Shown: in pieces, positions 34,501-43,997 of the stretch
How positions within the stretch are numbered: position 1 is the stretch's first letter
Layout of the letters: each line of letters starts with the position of its first letter
NCBI RefSeq assembly: GCF_002217435.1
Contig: NZ_MUHF01000026.1
Span: 1-55,792 of the forward strand
Direction of reading: 5' to 3'
Source: Flavobacterium reichenbachii
Lineage (GTDB): Bacteria; Bacteroidota; Bacteroidia; Flavobacteriales; Flavobacteriaceae
Length of the DNA: 55,792 bases
Translations under genes and position numbers: made by a program
The notes under the pieces: generated by a model
The model's input: only the letters and a program-made list of their open reading frames with translations
What the model was told of the DNA's origin: nothing
The model's database searches: none

Positions 34501-36000
34501 TTATTTAGCAGTCAGGTTTAAAGAAACCGTTGATATATTTCCCGTTCCATCGTATCGCTCTCCCCATATCTCGATATAATCATCTTTCTTTAATTGTATT
34601 GTACCCACAATTGGCAAGGCTAAAATTCCCCCGGAGGATAAAAAACCACTAGTTGGCCGTCCGTATACTTTTGTATCCGTTAATACAACTCCATTTCTGG
34701 CAAAATATAAAATTAATGTCAAATCTGTAGCGGTGCCTTGGTAAGAAACGGAAGCAGTAACCTGAAAATATCTCGTTTTATTACCTCTGTAAGTAATTCT
34801 ATTATTACCATCTCTGGTAAAACGAAATAAACTGCTGGACGTAGTAGTTCCGTTTAATTTGATTCTGCTCGAAGTTCCTGTACCGGTAAATGCAGTAGAA
34901 ACACCACTTCCCACTGCTGCATCCAGATTAATGTCGCCAGTAGCATCACTGTCACCTTCTCTTGGTATTCCAGGCGAATCTACTGTCCAGGCTGTGCTGA
35001 AATTATAACCCGGATAAGTTGCCGAAGCTGTATAACCCCTGACATAAGGATTTGAACTTGTGCCTGAAAATACAGTACCCAATAAAACACCTGTTCCTAC
35101 AGTTAGTGTACCGAGAGTTCCGCTTACATCCAATGCAATATCGGAGCTGTCTACAGTGCTGTATCCGCTGTTTTTTTGTATTAAGCCAAAAGTGCCAAAA
35201 AAAGTTTCAAAAGTACCGGCATTAGTAATAGACCATGCCTGGCTGTTTAACAGTAAGTTACCAATATTAGAATATTGAAGTCCATTGGTATTACGAATAA
35301 ACTGAACCACATTACCAAAGTATAATCCAAATCCGGAAATAGTTCCAACGGTGCCACTATTATTACCGTCAACAATTACATTCTGCACCAAAAGAGAGGT
35401 TGAGGTGCCTGCTCCAGGTCCAGTGACGTTAAAAGCTCTTGCGCCTCTCAAAGTAAGAAATCTGACACTTCCTCCTGTCGCTCCCTCAAAAATGGTTCCG
35501 GCTGAGCTTATTACATCTTCATTTGCATCCAATCCGGTAACGTAGGCGTTGTTCAAATCTATAGGCAGATTAAAAGCTACGGTTCCATTTATTTCATACA
35601 AAGTATTAGTATTCAAAACATATTTAGTGTTGCCTCCAACTGCCAGTTCTGCCGCTAACACAGTCGCCAGGACGTCGGTAGATTTTATACGTTTAAAATT
35701 TAATCTTCCGCTTGAAGTACTATTTAGCGGATTCCATGTTGATGTACCCGTAGAATAATAATAAAATAATTTTAAATCGGTATCATAAACCATTAAACCG
35801 TCGGCAGGAGTTACTATTGCATTTTTTTGTGCAGTAGTCATTCTTGGCGTTAATAATCCCTGAGTTGTAGAAGTAATATCTAGTGCAGAACTTGCGCTTG
35901 GCGTTACAGTACCAATTCCGATTTGTGCATGTCCTGAAAATGTTGAAAGAAACAGTATGCATACAATCAACATTCTGTAAAATTTTATAATATTCAGCAT
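34501..36000 (-). CDS. Secreted surface protein with flavobacterial 'IGIGTVTPSASSALDI' head
   Basis: A 499-residue exported protein: signal peptide ending AQ at about residue 25, then the widespread Bacteroidota signature IGIGTVTPSASSALDI, LLTPRMTTAQKNAI and LMVYDTDLKLFYYY, seen at the N-terminus of many flavobacterial surface or adhesin-like proteins. The central region is Ser/Thr/Gly/Asn-rich with short beta segments (GATGGSVRFLTLRG, ISGFGLYFGNVVQF) that suggest a beta-helix, and the C-terminus is a beta sandwich (YFQVTASVSYQGTATDLTLIL). No T9SS domain is seen on this one. It ends the group that includes the T9SS cargo at 36054. Confidence 0.75.
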   Translation of the reverse strand: MLNIIKFYRMLIVCILFLSTFSGHAQIGIGTVTPSASSALDITSTTQGLLTPRMTTAQKNAIVTPADGLMVYDTDLKLFYYYSTGTSTWNPLNSTSSGRLNFKRIKSTDVLATVLAAELAVGGNTKYVLNTNTLYEINGTVAFNLPIDLNNAYVTGLDANEDVISSAGTIFEGATGGSVRFLTLRGARAFNVTGPGAGTSTSLLVQNVIVDGNNSGTVGTISGFGLYFGNVVQFIRNTNGLQYSNIGNLLLNSQAWSITNAGTFETFFGTFGLIQKNSGYSTVDSSDIALDVSGTLGTLTVGTGVLLGTVFSGTSSNPYVRGYTASATYPGYNFSTAWTVDSPGIPREGDSDATGDINLDAAVGSGVSTAFTGTGTSSRIKLNGTTTSSSLFRFTRDGNNRITYRGNKTRYFQVTASVSYQGTATDLTLILYFARNGVVLTDTKVYGRPTSGFLSSGGILALPIVGTIQLKKDDYIEIWGERYDGTGNISTVSLNLTAK

Positions 36001-36053
36001 AATTTTGTGGTTTTAGTTAGATAAGCTGTATTTATGTAGAAGCAGGCGAGTGG

Positions 36054-37847
36054 CTATTTTCCGGAATTAGAGATAGAAACTTTTTGAGAAATCCTTTTAT
36101 TATCAGCAGTTAAAAACTGGGCAATGTAAATTCCTGAGTTCAGACCGCTTGTCGAAAAATTATAAGTAGAATTGGTGCCAAGATTTTTTTTGGTCAAAAT
36201 CGCTCTTCCAACAATATCATATAATACAAAAGTTTTTAAGTTGATGTTATTAGGATTATGAGCGGTCAGAGTCTGGCTTTGACTGTTAAAACTAATTAGA
36301 AAAGTATTTATAGTTTCGTCATTAACGCCAAGTGTTTTGTTGGTAAAAGCTAATTTAAATCTTTCGTTATTAACCCCGGCAGGAACCGTTACCTCGTACA
36401 TTCCATCTTTTATATTATGATACGATTGGTCTGCAGCATCATAAATAAAAATATTTTGCGAAGGATCAAAATTGATAATTTCAGGAATGTAAAATTTAAA
36501 AGTAGTGCTTTCGGCGGCTTTCATTGCCAATGGAATTTCTTTAGACGAATCAAAATTTACTCCCTGAATAATATAGTTTTTATTATCGATAGAAAAATTT
36601 ATGTCGTTAGGTACAGGTGGAGAAGTATTTAAAGCATCAATGCCAAAATCTACCTCATCTGTGGCTTCTGGTGTAAAAGCTAAAGCGAGCTGTCGGGTAA
36701 ATTCGTTGTTGATAATGATGTTTAGTCTAAAATGAGAAACTTCTTCAGGTGTTTCTTCTTTCTTTTGAGAAGTTGTGTCTGTTTTTGATGGTCTTTCAAA
36801 TTGTGAAGAACCTGGTGCCTCTTTTAAAAATGTGCGGTAAGAATTTTTTAAAGTAACGTTTCCGTTTGCTCTTCCTTTAATTACAAATCCCTGTCCAATA
36901 GGAGAATATCTGCGCTGTATTATTAATCCTGAAGATGCTCCTCCGGAATTTAGAGTGCCGTTGCTGTTGTAAGAATTAAATGTGGCTGGAACATACAGGC
37001 CGTTTGACACTAAACTAATTGGAGAATAACTTCCGTATCCCGCTCTGTAATCAGTAAGAAAATGAGAATTAACATCTTTTTTTTGTTCCCAGAAATAAGC
37101 AATTCCCGTTGCTGCATTATTTGTCGCATCAAGCAGAAATGCATTTAAATCTAATGCAGAAGGATAAGGGTTTCCTGTAAGTGTAGAATTATTGGTACTT
37201 ACGGCTACCGTAATGTTTCCGTCGTTTGGTCTTCCTCTAAAATCGTATCGCTGCGCACCAATACCTCCAGGATTATTGACTGTAGATCCTTCTGGATTTG
37301 TTAAATCTGTACCGCTTGTACCTTTCATAGTAAAGCCTTCGCCAGGTGCAATCGTAACGGCAGATCCTACAAATGCCCATTGAGAATAATTGTTTGCATT
37401 TGATAATTTATAAATCCATTTTGAGGCAATTGCCAGCGGGTTTGATGTTCCGTCAGAAGCAGCGTTTGGCAAAGCTATTGCCGCTGTAGAAGCAGTAGAG
37501 GTTGTAGGTCTGCTGAGCATCGTGATGCCGAAATTCTGATTACCGACAACACCAGATGAAGTTCCTACAGGAGAACACCAGTAATTATAATCAAAATTAT
37601 CAGAACTGCCTTCCTGATAAACAGATAATGTTCCTGTTCCGCTATTGGTAGAAAGTGCTGCAGTGCCCTGAACAAGCTGGGAATTATTTCTTAAATATAA
37701 ATTTGAATTGGCCGCTAGATTAATATTTGTCCCAACATATAATACCTGATTTTTTACATACATGGCGCTATTTGTTCCAAAATAGATTTGAGAGAAAGCA
37801 CTAAAAGAAATCATTATTATTGAAAACAAGAGTAAAATTTTTTTCAT
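36054..37847 (-). CDS. T9SS cargo protein with type A sorting domain
   Basis: A 597-residue secreted protein. A Sec signal peptide ends near FSAFSQ (residue 20). The body contains repeated Asn/Ser-rich beta segments and a motif YNYWCSPVGT found in many flavobacterial secreted proteins. The last 75 residues are a T9SS type A sorting domain: LKTFVLYDIVGR, then YNFSTSGLNSGIYIAQF and KRISQKVSISN. The domain directs export through the type IX machinery to the cell surface. The function of the body is unknown; an adhesin or matrix role is likely. It begins 24 bases after the small gene at 37872, so both are cotranscribed. Confidence 0.85.
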   Translation of the reverse strand: MKKILLLFSIIMISFSAFSQIYFGTNSAMYVKNQVLYVGTNINLAANSNLYLRNNSQLVQGTAALSTNSGTGTLSVYQEGSSDNFDYNYWCSPVGTSSGVVGNQNFGITMLSRPTTSTASTAAIALPNAASDGTSNPLAIASKWIYKLSNANNYSQWAFVGSAVTIAPGEGFTMKGTSGTDLTNPEGSTVNNPGGIGAQRYDFRGRPNDGNITVAVSTNNSTLTGNPYPSALDLNAFLLDATNNAATGIAYFWEQKKDVNSHFLTDYRAGYGSYSPISLVSNGLYVPATFNSYNSNGTLNSGGASSGLIIQRRYSPIGQGFVIKGRANGNVTLKNSYRTFLKEAPGSSQFERPSKTDTTSQKKEETPEEVSHFRLNIIINNEFTRQLALAFTPEATDEVDFGIDALNTSPPVPNDINFSIDNKNYIIQGVNFDSSKEIPLAMKAAESTTFKFYIPEIINFDPSQNIFIYDAADQSYHNIKDGMYEVTVPAGVNNERFKLAFTNKTLGVNDETINTFLISFNSQSQTLTAHNPNNINLKTFVLYDIVGRAILTKKNLGTNSTYNFSTSGLNSGIYIAQFLTADNKRISQKVSISNSGK

Positions 37848-37871
37848 AATTTTTTTATTTCTGGATTATTA

Positions 37872-38105
37872 CTAAAGTTCCTTTGGCTGAGGGAGTTTAA
37901 AGATTTTTGAATCTACATTTTTCTTTTTAGTCCTTTTCCAAATGAGATAAAATCCTAATATAATTCCGGCAGCAAATAATATCATGACTTCCTTATCTAT
38001 TGATACCACAACGGGAGGATCACCAGGTGCTGGGGGAGTTGCAAAACAGTTGCAGGTCAATAAAATTAGGATTGCAAGACTGAGAATTCTATCTTTTTTT
38101 TTCAA
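37872..38105 (-). CDS. Small exported single-TM protein preceding T9SS cargo
   Basis: A 77-residue protein: signal peptide (LAILILLTCNCFA), a short proline-rich linker (TPPAPGDPPVV) and a second hydrophobic helix (VMILFAAGIILGFYLIW) followed by a basic tail (KRTKKKN). Proteins with this layout commonly neighbour secreted T9SS proteins in flavobacteria; function unknown. The -7 element candidate CAAAACTA (TAGTTTTG on the minus strand) lies at 38143-38150. Confidence 0.65.
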   Translation of the reverse strand: MKKKDRILSLAILILLTCNCFATPPAPGDPPVVVSIDKEVMILFAAGIILGFYLIWKRTKKKNVDSKIFKLPQPKEL

Positions 38106-38382
38106 TTTTAGTTAGTTTAAGCTGTGAGATAAATCATAAAAACAAAACTATTCTCTTAAGTAATTTCTTAGATAGAATATTTGTCTTTAAGGTGGTTATC
38201 TCAAAAATATCTATTAAAAAAATATTCATTTTATAATTAAAAGCGTTAATTTTTATATAATTCCCATGCGGAGAATATTTTTCCATTAAATAATAACTGG
38301 GATCTAATTTGAAAAAATGAGAAGATGCAGTAAAGTTTATGCAAAAACTAGTGAAGAATATTTATAAGAACCCAAGTTAAAA
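38106..38382. other. Intergenic region with weak promoter signal
   Basis: No reading frame with coding character. It holds the TAGTTTTG-type -7 element (minus strand, 38143-38150) that would serve the 38105-34501 group, and is otherwise A/T-rich without clear structure up to the terminator at 38383. Confidence 0.4.
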
Positions 38383-38424
38383 AAGCAAATCTTGATGTCA
38401 TAAAATAAGCATCAAGATTTGCTT
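38383..38424 (-). terminator. Strong terminator of the dehydrogenase gene
   Basis: A 15-bp perfect stem, AAGCAAATCTTGATG (38383-38397) with CATCAAGATTTGCTT (38410-38424), 12-base loop. On the minus strand it is followed by TTTTTT. Confidence 0.92.
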
Positions 38425-38430
38425 GATTTA

Positions 38431-39600
38431 CTACTTCCAAGGATCAAGAACGACTTTTACACAGCCGTCTGTTCTTTTTTTGAATATATCATAAGCATGA
38501 GATATTTCAGAAAGGGGCAGGCGATGCGTAATAATATCATCCAAAACCACTTTTCCTTCGGTTACATATTGCAATAATTTGTCGATATGTTTTTGAACAG
38601 GAGCCTGTCCGCCTCTAATAGTGATTCCTTTATCAAAAAACTGTCCAATAGGAAAATTATCGTATAGGGCAGGATAAACACCCAAAACAGATACAATGCC
38701 GCCACGTCTTACCGCACTCATGCAGGCTTCTAATACCTTTACAGATCCTTTTTCAAAATTAATAACAGCTTTTGCTCTGTCTACAAGAGATCGGTCCGGC
38801 TCAAAACCCACGGCATCTATGCAGACATCTGTTCCACGGCCATTGGTTAATTCACGAATCTGGGCTACTACATCTTTTGCATCGTCCTCCCATAAAATGG
38901 TTTCGCATCTGGTCGTTTCTTGCGCTTTAGAAAGTCTGTAGGGTAAAGTATCAATTACGATAACTCGTTCTGCGCCTCGCAAAAATGCGCTTTTTGCAGC
39001 CATAATACCAACAGGACCAGCACCAAATATGGCCACACTTTCGCCTCCTTTAATTTGTCCCCAATCGACTCCCGAATATCCGGTCGGAAAAATATCAGTT
39101 AAAAATAAAACCTGCTCGTCTGTAAGATTATCGGGAACTACTCTCGGGCCGAAGTTTGCGTAAGGAACCCTAACATATTCTGCCTGTCCGCCGTCGTAAC
39201 CACCGTATAAATCAGTATAGCCAAATAAAGCGCCGCCTTTTTCTGTGGCTACACCGCCTTCGGGACCGTAATTTTCAGGATTACTGTGTTCGCAGTGACC
39301 CGGTAGTTCGCTGTTGCAGAAAAAACAAGAACCGCAGGCAATCGGGAAGGGAACCACTACGCGGTCGCCCACTTTTAGATTCGAAACATTTCTGCCGACT
39401 TCTTCTACAATCCCCATAAATTCGTGGCCTAAAACCATTGGTCTGGGCTGTGGAAATCCTCCCGAATAAATGTGCAGATCAGATCCGCAGATTGCTGTGG
39501 ATGTTACTTTTAAAATAATATCGTCTGGTGCTTTTAAGATCGGATCGTCTACCGTATCGTATTTTACAGATCCTGGACCATGTATAACTGCTGCTTTCAT
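38431..39600 (-). CDS. Zinc-dependent alcohol/formaldehyde dehydrogenase
   Basis: A 389-residue medium-chain dehydrogenase/reductase. Catalytic zinc residues: Cys38 (AICGSDLH) and His59-Glu60 (GHEF); structural-zinc cysteines 89, 92, 95 and 103 (CGSCFFCNSELPGHC). The Rossmann nucleotide-binding motif is AIFGAGPVGIMAAKSA, followed by the acidic IDTLPYR that prefers NAD. Its length and the inserted loop with YGPEGG…GGALFGYTDLYGGYDGGQAEYVRVP match the glutathione-independent formaldehyde dehydrogenase/threonine dehydrogenase-like branch. The likely role is oxidation of aldehydes or alcohols with NAD+; the exact substrate is not deducible. Monocistronic. Confidence 0.9.
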   Translation of the reverse strand: MKAAVIHGPGSVKYDTVDDPILKAPDDIILKVTSTAICGSDLHIYSGGFPQPRPMVLGHEFMGIVEEVGRNVSNLKVGDRVVVPFPIACGSCFFCNSELPGHCEHSNPENYGPEGGVATEKGGALFGYTDLYGGYDGGQAEYVRVPYANFGPRVVPDNLTDEQVLFLTDIFPTGYSGVDWGQIKGGESVAIFGAGPVGIMAAKSAFLRGAERVIVIDTLPYRLSKAQETTRCETILWEDDAKDVVAQIRELTNGRGTDVCIDAVGFEPDRSLVDRAKAVINFEKGSVKVLEACMSAVRRGGIVSVLGVYPALYDNFPIGQFFDKGITIRGGQAPVQKHIDKLLQYVTEGKVVLDDIITHRLPLSEISHAYDIFKKRTDGCVKVVLDPWK

Positions 39601-39746
39601 AATAATTAATTTTAAAGATTAAAATGTAAATGTGTCTCTTATATTCATTAAAATCTTACATGATTTTTAAATAAGATTGTACAATTGTATTTGTAATCTG
39701 TTGAAATTAAATATGTTTGTTGAAGTTGCAGTTTGTTTTAAAAACA

Positions 39747-39792
39747 AATTCTCAATTGTTTCCCGGTACTAAACCAAGAACAATTGAGAATT
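39747..39792 (-). terminator. Terminator of the DUF4870-like gene
   Basis: A 14-bp perfect stem, AATTCTCAATTGTT (39747-39760) with AACAATTGAGAATT (39779-39792), 18-base loop; the minus-strand continuation is T-rich (TGTTTTT). Confidence 0.8.
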
Positions 39793-39844
39793 ATTTTCTA
39801 CATCCAAAAAAAATAAAAAACGTCGGTTAAAAAGGAGTTCTGGA

Positions 39845-40174
39845 TTAGTTTATAAAATCAAACTTATCTTCAAACATTTTTCCGATTACAGGAATTGGCT
39901 TTTTTTGCTCATTGGCGGCATTGATAATACCAAAAATCCATAAAATTAAAAGAGCATAACCAATATAGCTTAAGAAATAAAGCGAAGTTATGGTCATGAT
40001 TACCACAGACAGTACAATATTTAAAGCAAAAGTTACTAAAAAGATTCCGAAACCTTGTTTTAAGTGGTAGGTTACCAAGTCGCTTTTTGGGGTTAATTCT
40101 TTGCTTTTTACAAAAGCTACAATCCAGCCAATAATAGTTACGTAGCTTAAGATAGATAAGGTTTTCTTGTTCAT
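39845..40174 (-). CDS. DUF4870/Tic20-like small membrane protein
   Basis: A 109-residue protein with a pattern typical of DUF4870: SILSYVTIIGWIVAF, KSDLVTYHLKQGFGIF, two long hydrophobic helices (about 50-75 and 72-88) and the C-terminal IINAANEQKKPIPVIGKM. The family is widespread and of unknown function, distantly like Tic20 translocon components. It is alone on the minus strand and closed by the terminator at 39747. Confidence 0.8.
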   Translation of the reverse strand: MNKKTLSILSYVTIIGWIVAFVKSKELTPKSDLVTYHLKQGFGIFLVTFALNIVLSVVIMTITSLYFLSYIGYALLILWIFGIINAANEQKKPIPVIGKMFEDKFDFIN

Positions 40175-40513
40175 GTTATAGTTATTTATTGGGTCAAAAA
40201 TAGATACAACAGTTAGAAGTCAAAACACATACTTTGTCTTCTGCAGCTTCGGCTTGGTATTTAGATTATTTTGATAGATATTAGGGTTAACCCGTTGGTT
40301 TTAATTAGCAAAAAATAATAATTCAACACATAGTCCCGAAGCTTCGGGATAGATTTTTAAAATATTTAGAAAAGATAATTTTAAAAAATCTTGATTTTCA
40401 CACATAGCTATGTTTGTTAAGACAAGTAAAACGCCTTTTATAAGTGTACAGCAGCTATGTTTCTATGTGTTGAAGTGTTGAAAATAACTATACCAGCGAG
40501 TTAAGTTTAAAAT
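40175..40513. other. Intergenic region, no gene seen
   Basis: This 339-base region separates the DUF4870-like gene from the LytTR operon. It has no coding frame. Short complementary pieces such as ACACATAGCTATGTTTG (40398-40414) and the GC-rich palindrome at 40334-40349 lie in it. One of these may terminate the LytTR operon, though none has a clear T tract. Confidence 0.4.
40334..40349. repeat. GC-rich 16-bp perfect palindrome
   Basis: TCCCGAAGCTTCGGGA is self-complementary over 16 bases, in very A/T-rich surroundings. It could be an operator or the core of a short interspersed palindrome; similar GC-rich palindromes are scattered in flavobacterial intergenic DNA (from memory). Only one copy is seen in this window. 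Confidence 0.5.
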
Positions 40514-41254
40514 CTAAACCTCATCTTTCATCAGTTTAAAGAAATGTTCTTTTTTGCCTCTCGAAATTGGCACCGAAGACTTATCATTCATCAGTACCAT
40601 TCCTTCTCGGGAATAACTTACAATGCAGTTTACGTTGATTAAATGCGATTGATGAACCCGGAAAAATGCGGGAGGTTCCAGTAACTCTTCGTAATTTTTG
40701 AGCGGTTTAGAGACCATAATTTTTCTTCCGTCGATAAGAAAGAAAGTGGTGTAGGAGCCAGAAGTTTCGCATCTGATAATTTGATCTAATTTTACAACAT
40801 ACATTGCTTCCTGCGTAGGGAGAATAATTCTGTCCGGAGTTTTAGAAAGATTAAACTGCAATTCATTAAGCTGTACGTTTTCTAAAACCCTTTCTTTCAA
40901 AAGTTCAATACGCTCAATGGCAGTTTTGAGTTCTTCTGCATCAATAGGTTTTAAGAGATAATCTATTGCGCTGTATTTAAATGCATTAATTGCATGCTGT
41001 TCGTAAGCAGTTGTAAAAATAAGATGAAAAGAATTGAAAGCAATTTGCTGTAAAACATCAAATCCGGTTCCGTCTTTGAGCATAATATCCATAAAAACAA
41101 GATCCGGTTTCAGGCGGTCAATTAGTTTTACAGCTTCTTCAACACTTTCAGCGTAAGCAATAATCTGAATTTTATCAGGAGCAGTCATTTCTAGCATAAT
41201 AGATAATGCTTCTCTAATGCGCTGTTCGTCTTCAACAATAATAGTTTTATACAT
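40514..41254 (-). CDS. LytTR-family response regulator
   Basis: A 246-residue regulator: receiver domain at 1-120 with IVEDEQR pocket, Asp56 in LVFMDIMLKDG, TTAYEQHAI switch and Lys in YLLKPID; LytTR DNA-binding domain at about 145-246 with IIRCETSGSYTTFFL, PPAFFRVHQSHLINVNCI and SVPISRGKKEHF. LytTR proteins bind direct repeats upstream of their targets. It starts 4 bases after the stop of the sensor kinase, so the two form a two-component pair. Confidence 0.92.
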   Translation of the reverse strand: MYKTIIVEDEQRIREALSIMLEMTAPDKIQIIAYAESVEEAVKLIDRLKPDLVFMDIMLKDGTGFDVLQQIAFNSFHLIFTTAYEQHAINAFKYSAIDYLLKPIDAEELKTAIERIELLKERVLENVQLNELQFNLSKTPDRIILPTQEAMYVVKLDQIIRCETSGSYTTFFLIDGRKIMVSKPLKNYEELLEPPAFFRVHQSHLINVNCIVSYSREGMVLMNDKSSVPISRGKKEHFFKLMKDEV

Positions 41255-41258
41255 TTTA

Positions 41259-43280
41259 TTATAATATTGGAATATTTAAAATAACGATACATCCCGATCC
41301 TTCCTCTTCGTCACGTTCTGAAACTACAAAACCGGCATATTCATTCTCCTGCTTCATTTTGCTTAATCTTTCGTCGGTAATTTTGGTAGACAAAGATTCG
41401 TGATGGTCTTTGAGTTTTAATTTTCTCGAAGCAGCCAGTCCGATTCCGTTGTCTTTTATGGTGCAGACCAGATTTTTTTGGGCAATCTGCTGCGTAAAAC
41501 GAATTTCGATTAAACCTCTAATTTCTTTTTCCATTGGCTTTAAGCCATGTTCTACGGCATTTTCTATAAAAGGCTGTATCAATAAGGGCGGAATCAAAAG
41601 ATCTGTTTCAACACTTTCATCGCATTCTATAGTATAATCAAATCCATTATTCAGGCGAAGCTGCTGTAATTCGATATAATTTCTTAAAGTGCTGATTTCT
41701 TCGTCAAGCGAAATGGTTTCTTTACGAGACTGCTCTAAAACCTGCCGCGTTAATTTTGCAAATTTATTAAGATAAGAAACCGCAGGCATCGTATCTTTTT
41801 GTAAAATCATGCTTTGGATGTTTCCAAGAGCGTTAAAAATAAAATGCGGATCCATTTGAGAACGCAGTAATCTTCGCTCTAAAGAAAGTGTTGCAGCCAG
41901 ATTTTCTATAGTTTCTTTTTCCATCAGCTGTACTTTAAGTTCGCTGTTGGCTTGTTCTTGTTTTAAGATATCTTCTCTGTTTAAGTAATAGCGCTGTCTA
42001 TAATAATAAGAACGAAACATAAAAACCAATCCGATCAATAATACTCCGGCAATTCCGTAACCTAATAATTTATTTTTCTGCACCAGTTCATTTTCAAGCT
42101 GCAGTTGTTTAATACGTTCTATTTTCTTAGAAGATTCATATCTCGCATCGGCATTTTGCAATAAACTCTGAGTAGATTCATTGTATTTCAGCTGGTTATA
42201 TTTTGCATATAAGGTATCGTAATTATGGTATGCTTCAAAATCTTTTCGTTTAGCGGCCACATCTTTTAGACAATCATAAAATGCTGCCAGCAGATAATTA
42301 TCTGTATAGGGAAGGCTTTGCTGGTATTTTATTCCTTCAATAAAAAGAACCTCAGCTTTTGTATAATCTCCTTTTTCGGTAAAATAAAAACCCTGAAGCC
42401 CGATAGCGCTTCTGTAAATAATCTTGATGTTGTATTTTTTGGCTATGACTGTGGCTTTCTCAAGATTATTCAGGAAAGCTTTTTCATCAATAGGTTTTGG
42501 ACCTTTAGAATATAAATCGGCCAGGTTGATATAAGCAACTCCGATATTGCTTTTGCTTACAATATTAGCGCTGTGTTTTTCTGCAAATGCTGCTGTTTCT
42601 TTAAAAAAATGTACGGCCTCCAGCCATTTTGCACCAGTTCCTGTTTCGAGATTATCCGTTAAATGACTGCCAAATGCGAGTCTTGCATAAAGCTGGCTTT
42701 CCGCATCGCCGGCTTTAGATGCGTGGTACAAAGCTTCGCGGGCATATTTTTCGACTTTTGTTGGCGAAGCGGGAGAGAATAAATAAGATATGTCTGAAGC
42801 AATTTTTGCGCAGTGATCGTGTGCGCCCGCTTTCGCGAAAAGCTTGTAAGAAGCCAAAAGATAATTTAAAGCCTCCGGTTTATCATCAATATAAGATTTT
42901 AGCGATCCCATTGCCATAGAAGCAAAGGCCTTGGCTCTTATTTTATTGGTCTTTTTTGAAAGATAAAAAGCAGTATCTGCGTAGCGTGTAAATTCTTTTA
43001 AATGCAGCAAACGTCTTTGAGTCAAAGCCAGATACGAATAGCAGATAACCTCATCTTCTATAATATTTTTCTTTTTTGCCAGTTCGAGGGCCTGCAGTAC
43101 CATTTTTTTGCAGGAAGAAGAATCTGCAAATCGTTTAGAATAACCATAAGCCGCCAATTTTTCGATTGAAGATGGCTGCTGTGCATTCGCGAAAGCGGTA
43201 AAAAAGAATGATAATAAAAGTAAAAAAATGAATTTTAACGGGCCTTTTTTTATCAGTAAGAATCTCGAATTTAGGTGCAT
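41259..43280 (-). CDS. LytS-type histidine kinase with N-terminal TPR-like repeats
   Basis: From ATG 43280 this is a 673-residue protein: signal peptide (FIFLLLLSFFFTAFANAQ), a periplasmic helical region of TPR-like repeats (about 30-390, for example AFASMAMGSLKSYIDDKPEALNYLLASY), one membrane helix (LLGYGIAGVLLIGLVFMF), a short coiled coil and a His_kinase domain with RSQMDPHFIFNALGNIQSMI followed by an ATPase (FIENAVEHG, DNGIGL). An ATG at 43457 is in frame but its leader is basic and aromatic with no export signal, so I reject it. Periplasmic TPR kinases of this kind are common in Bacteroidota; the signal is unknown. Operon with the LytTR regulator. Confidence 0.88.
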   Translation of the reverse strand: MHLNSRFLLIKKGPLKFIFLLLLSFFFTAFANAQQPSSIEKLAAYGYSKRFADSSSCKKMVLQALELAKKKNIIEDEVICYSYLALTQRRLLHLKEFTRYADTAFYLSKKTNKIRAKAFASMAMGSLKSYIDDKPEALNYLLASYKLFAKAGAHDHCAKIASDISYLFSPASPTKVEKYAREALYHASKAGDAESQLYARLAFGSHLTDNLETGTGAKWLEAVHFFKETAAFAEKHSANIVSKSNIGVAYINLADLYSKGPKPIDEKAFLNNLEKATVIAKKYNIKIIYRSAIGLQGFYFTEKGDYTKAEVLFIEGIKYQQSLPYTDNYLLAAFYDCLKDVAAKRKDFEAYHNYDTLYAKYNQLKYNESTQSLLQNADARYESSKKIERIKQLQLENELVQKNKLLGYGIAGVLLIGLVFMFRSYYYRQRYYLNREDILKQEQANSELKVQLMEKETIENLAATLSLERRLLRSQMDPHFIFNALGNIQSMILQKDTMPAVSYLNKFAKLTRQVLEQSRKETISLDEEISTLRNYIELQQLRLNNGFDYTIECDESVETDLLIPPLLIQPFIENAVEHGLKPMEKEIRGLIEIRFTQQIAQKNLVCTIKDNGIGLAASRKLKLKDHHESLSTKITDERLSKMKQENEYAGFVVSERDEEEGSGCIVILNIPIL

Positions 43281-43527
43281 GTATATAGAATTATTGAGGC
43301 AAAGTACAAATTGTATATTGACTAACCAAAAAAAGCAAGGCAGATTTAGAGATGATAAAAAGTTTATAAACAAGGTTTTAAAAGTACTCAGGAAAGAATG
43401 TTTTCTCAATATAAGTTGATGAAGACCAAATAAAAATCTAAAGCTGCCATTTGCCAATTGCAGATTGTCGCAAACTCTGTTAAGTAGTACTCTTGTCCTG
43501 AATAAATATTTTAAATACCCTATAATT

Positions 43528-43995
43528 ATGAATAAGAAAAATTTTACATTACTGTTGATTGTGTTCTGTTTTTGGACTGGTTTAAGTTACGGACAGCTTG
43601 ACGAAAAACGTGTAAAAATAGAAATTACAGTAAAAGACGGCAGTAAAACAATTACAGCTTTGGTAAGATCGGCAACAGTTTCTTTTTCCAAATCAGCAGC
43701 TGGGTCTGTGGCAGCAGATAGTGGAGATAAAAAATCAGAATCAAAGTATTATTATTTTTCACTGGATTTTGAGAAACAGGATATTGCTTTGCTAAAGGCT
43801 TTTATGAAAAATAAAAATGGAATAGATGGTCAAATTACAATGGTCGATATGAACGGTAAATTACCAGCAAGAAAATTTGAATTTACAAAAGCGACGCTGG
43901 ATGCATTGAGTGATCAGCTGACTGCAGATTACACTAGTACTTATATGTCAATCGCTTGCTCGTCAATGATTATTGATGGTGTAAATCTCGAATAA
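43528..43995 (+). CDS. Exported protein of unknown function, possibly Hcp-like fold
   Basis: From ATG 43528 (an upstream in-frame ATG at 43465 has no good context) the product has 155 residues with a signal peptide ending SYGQ. The mature part has a strand-rich pattern: KRVKIEITVKDGSKTIT, ATVSFSKSA, KYYYFSLDFEKQDIALLKAFM, IDGQITMVDMNGK, KFEFTKATLDAL and a terminal CSSMIIDGVNLE. This alternation is like the Hcp/TssD tube fold, which normally lacks a signal peptide, so the resemblance is tentative. It forms a three-gene cluster with the next two membrane proteins (2-base gap, then overlap). Confidence 0.55.
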   Translation: MNKKNFTLLLIVFCFWTGLSYGQLDEKRVKIEITVKDGSKTITALVRSATVSFSKSAAGSVAADSGDKKSESKYYYFSLDFEKQDIALLKAFMKNKNGIDGQITMVDMNGKLPARKFEFTKATLDALSDQLTADYTSTYMSIACSSMIIDGVNLE

Positions 43996-43997
43996 TT

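Noticed and set aside
41259..43457. A longer start for the LytS-type kinase at 43457.
   Set aside because: The extra 59 residues are basic and aromatic and lack a signal, whereas ATG 43280 gives a clean signal peptide ending in ANAQ.
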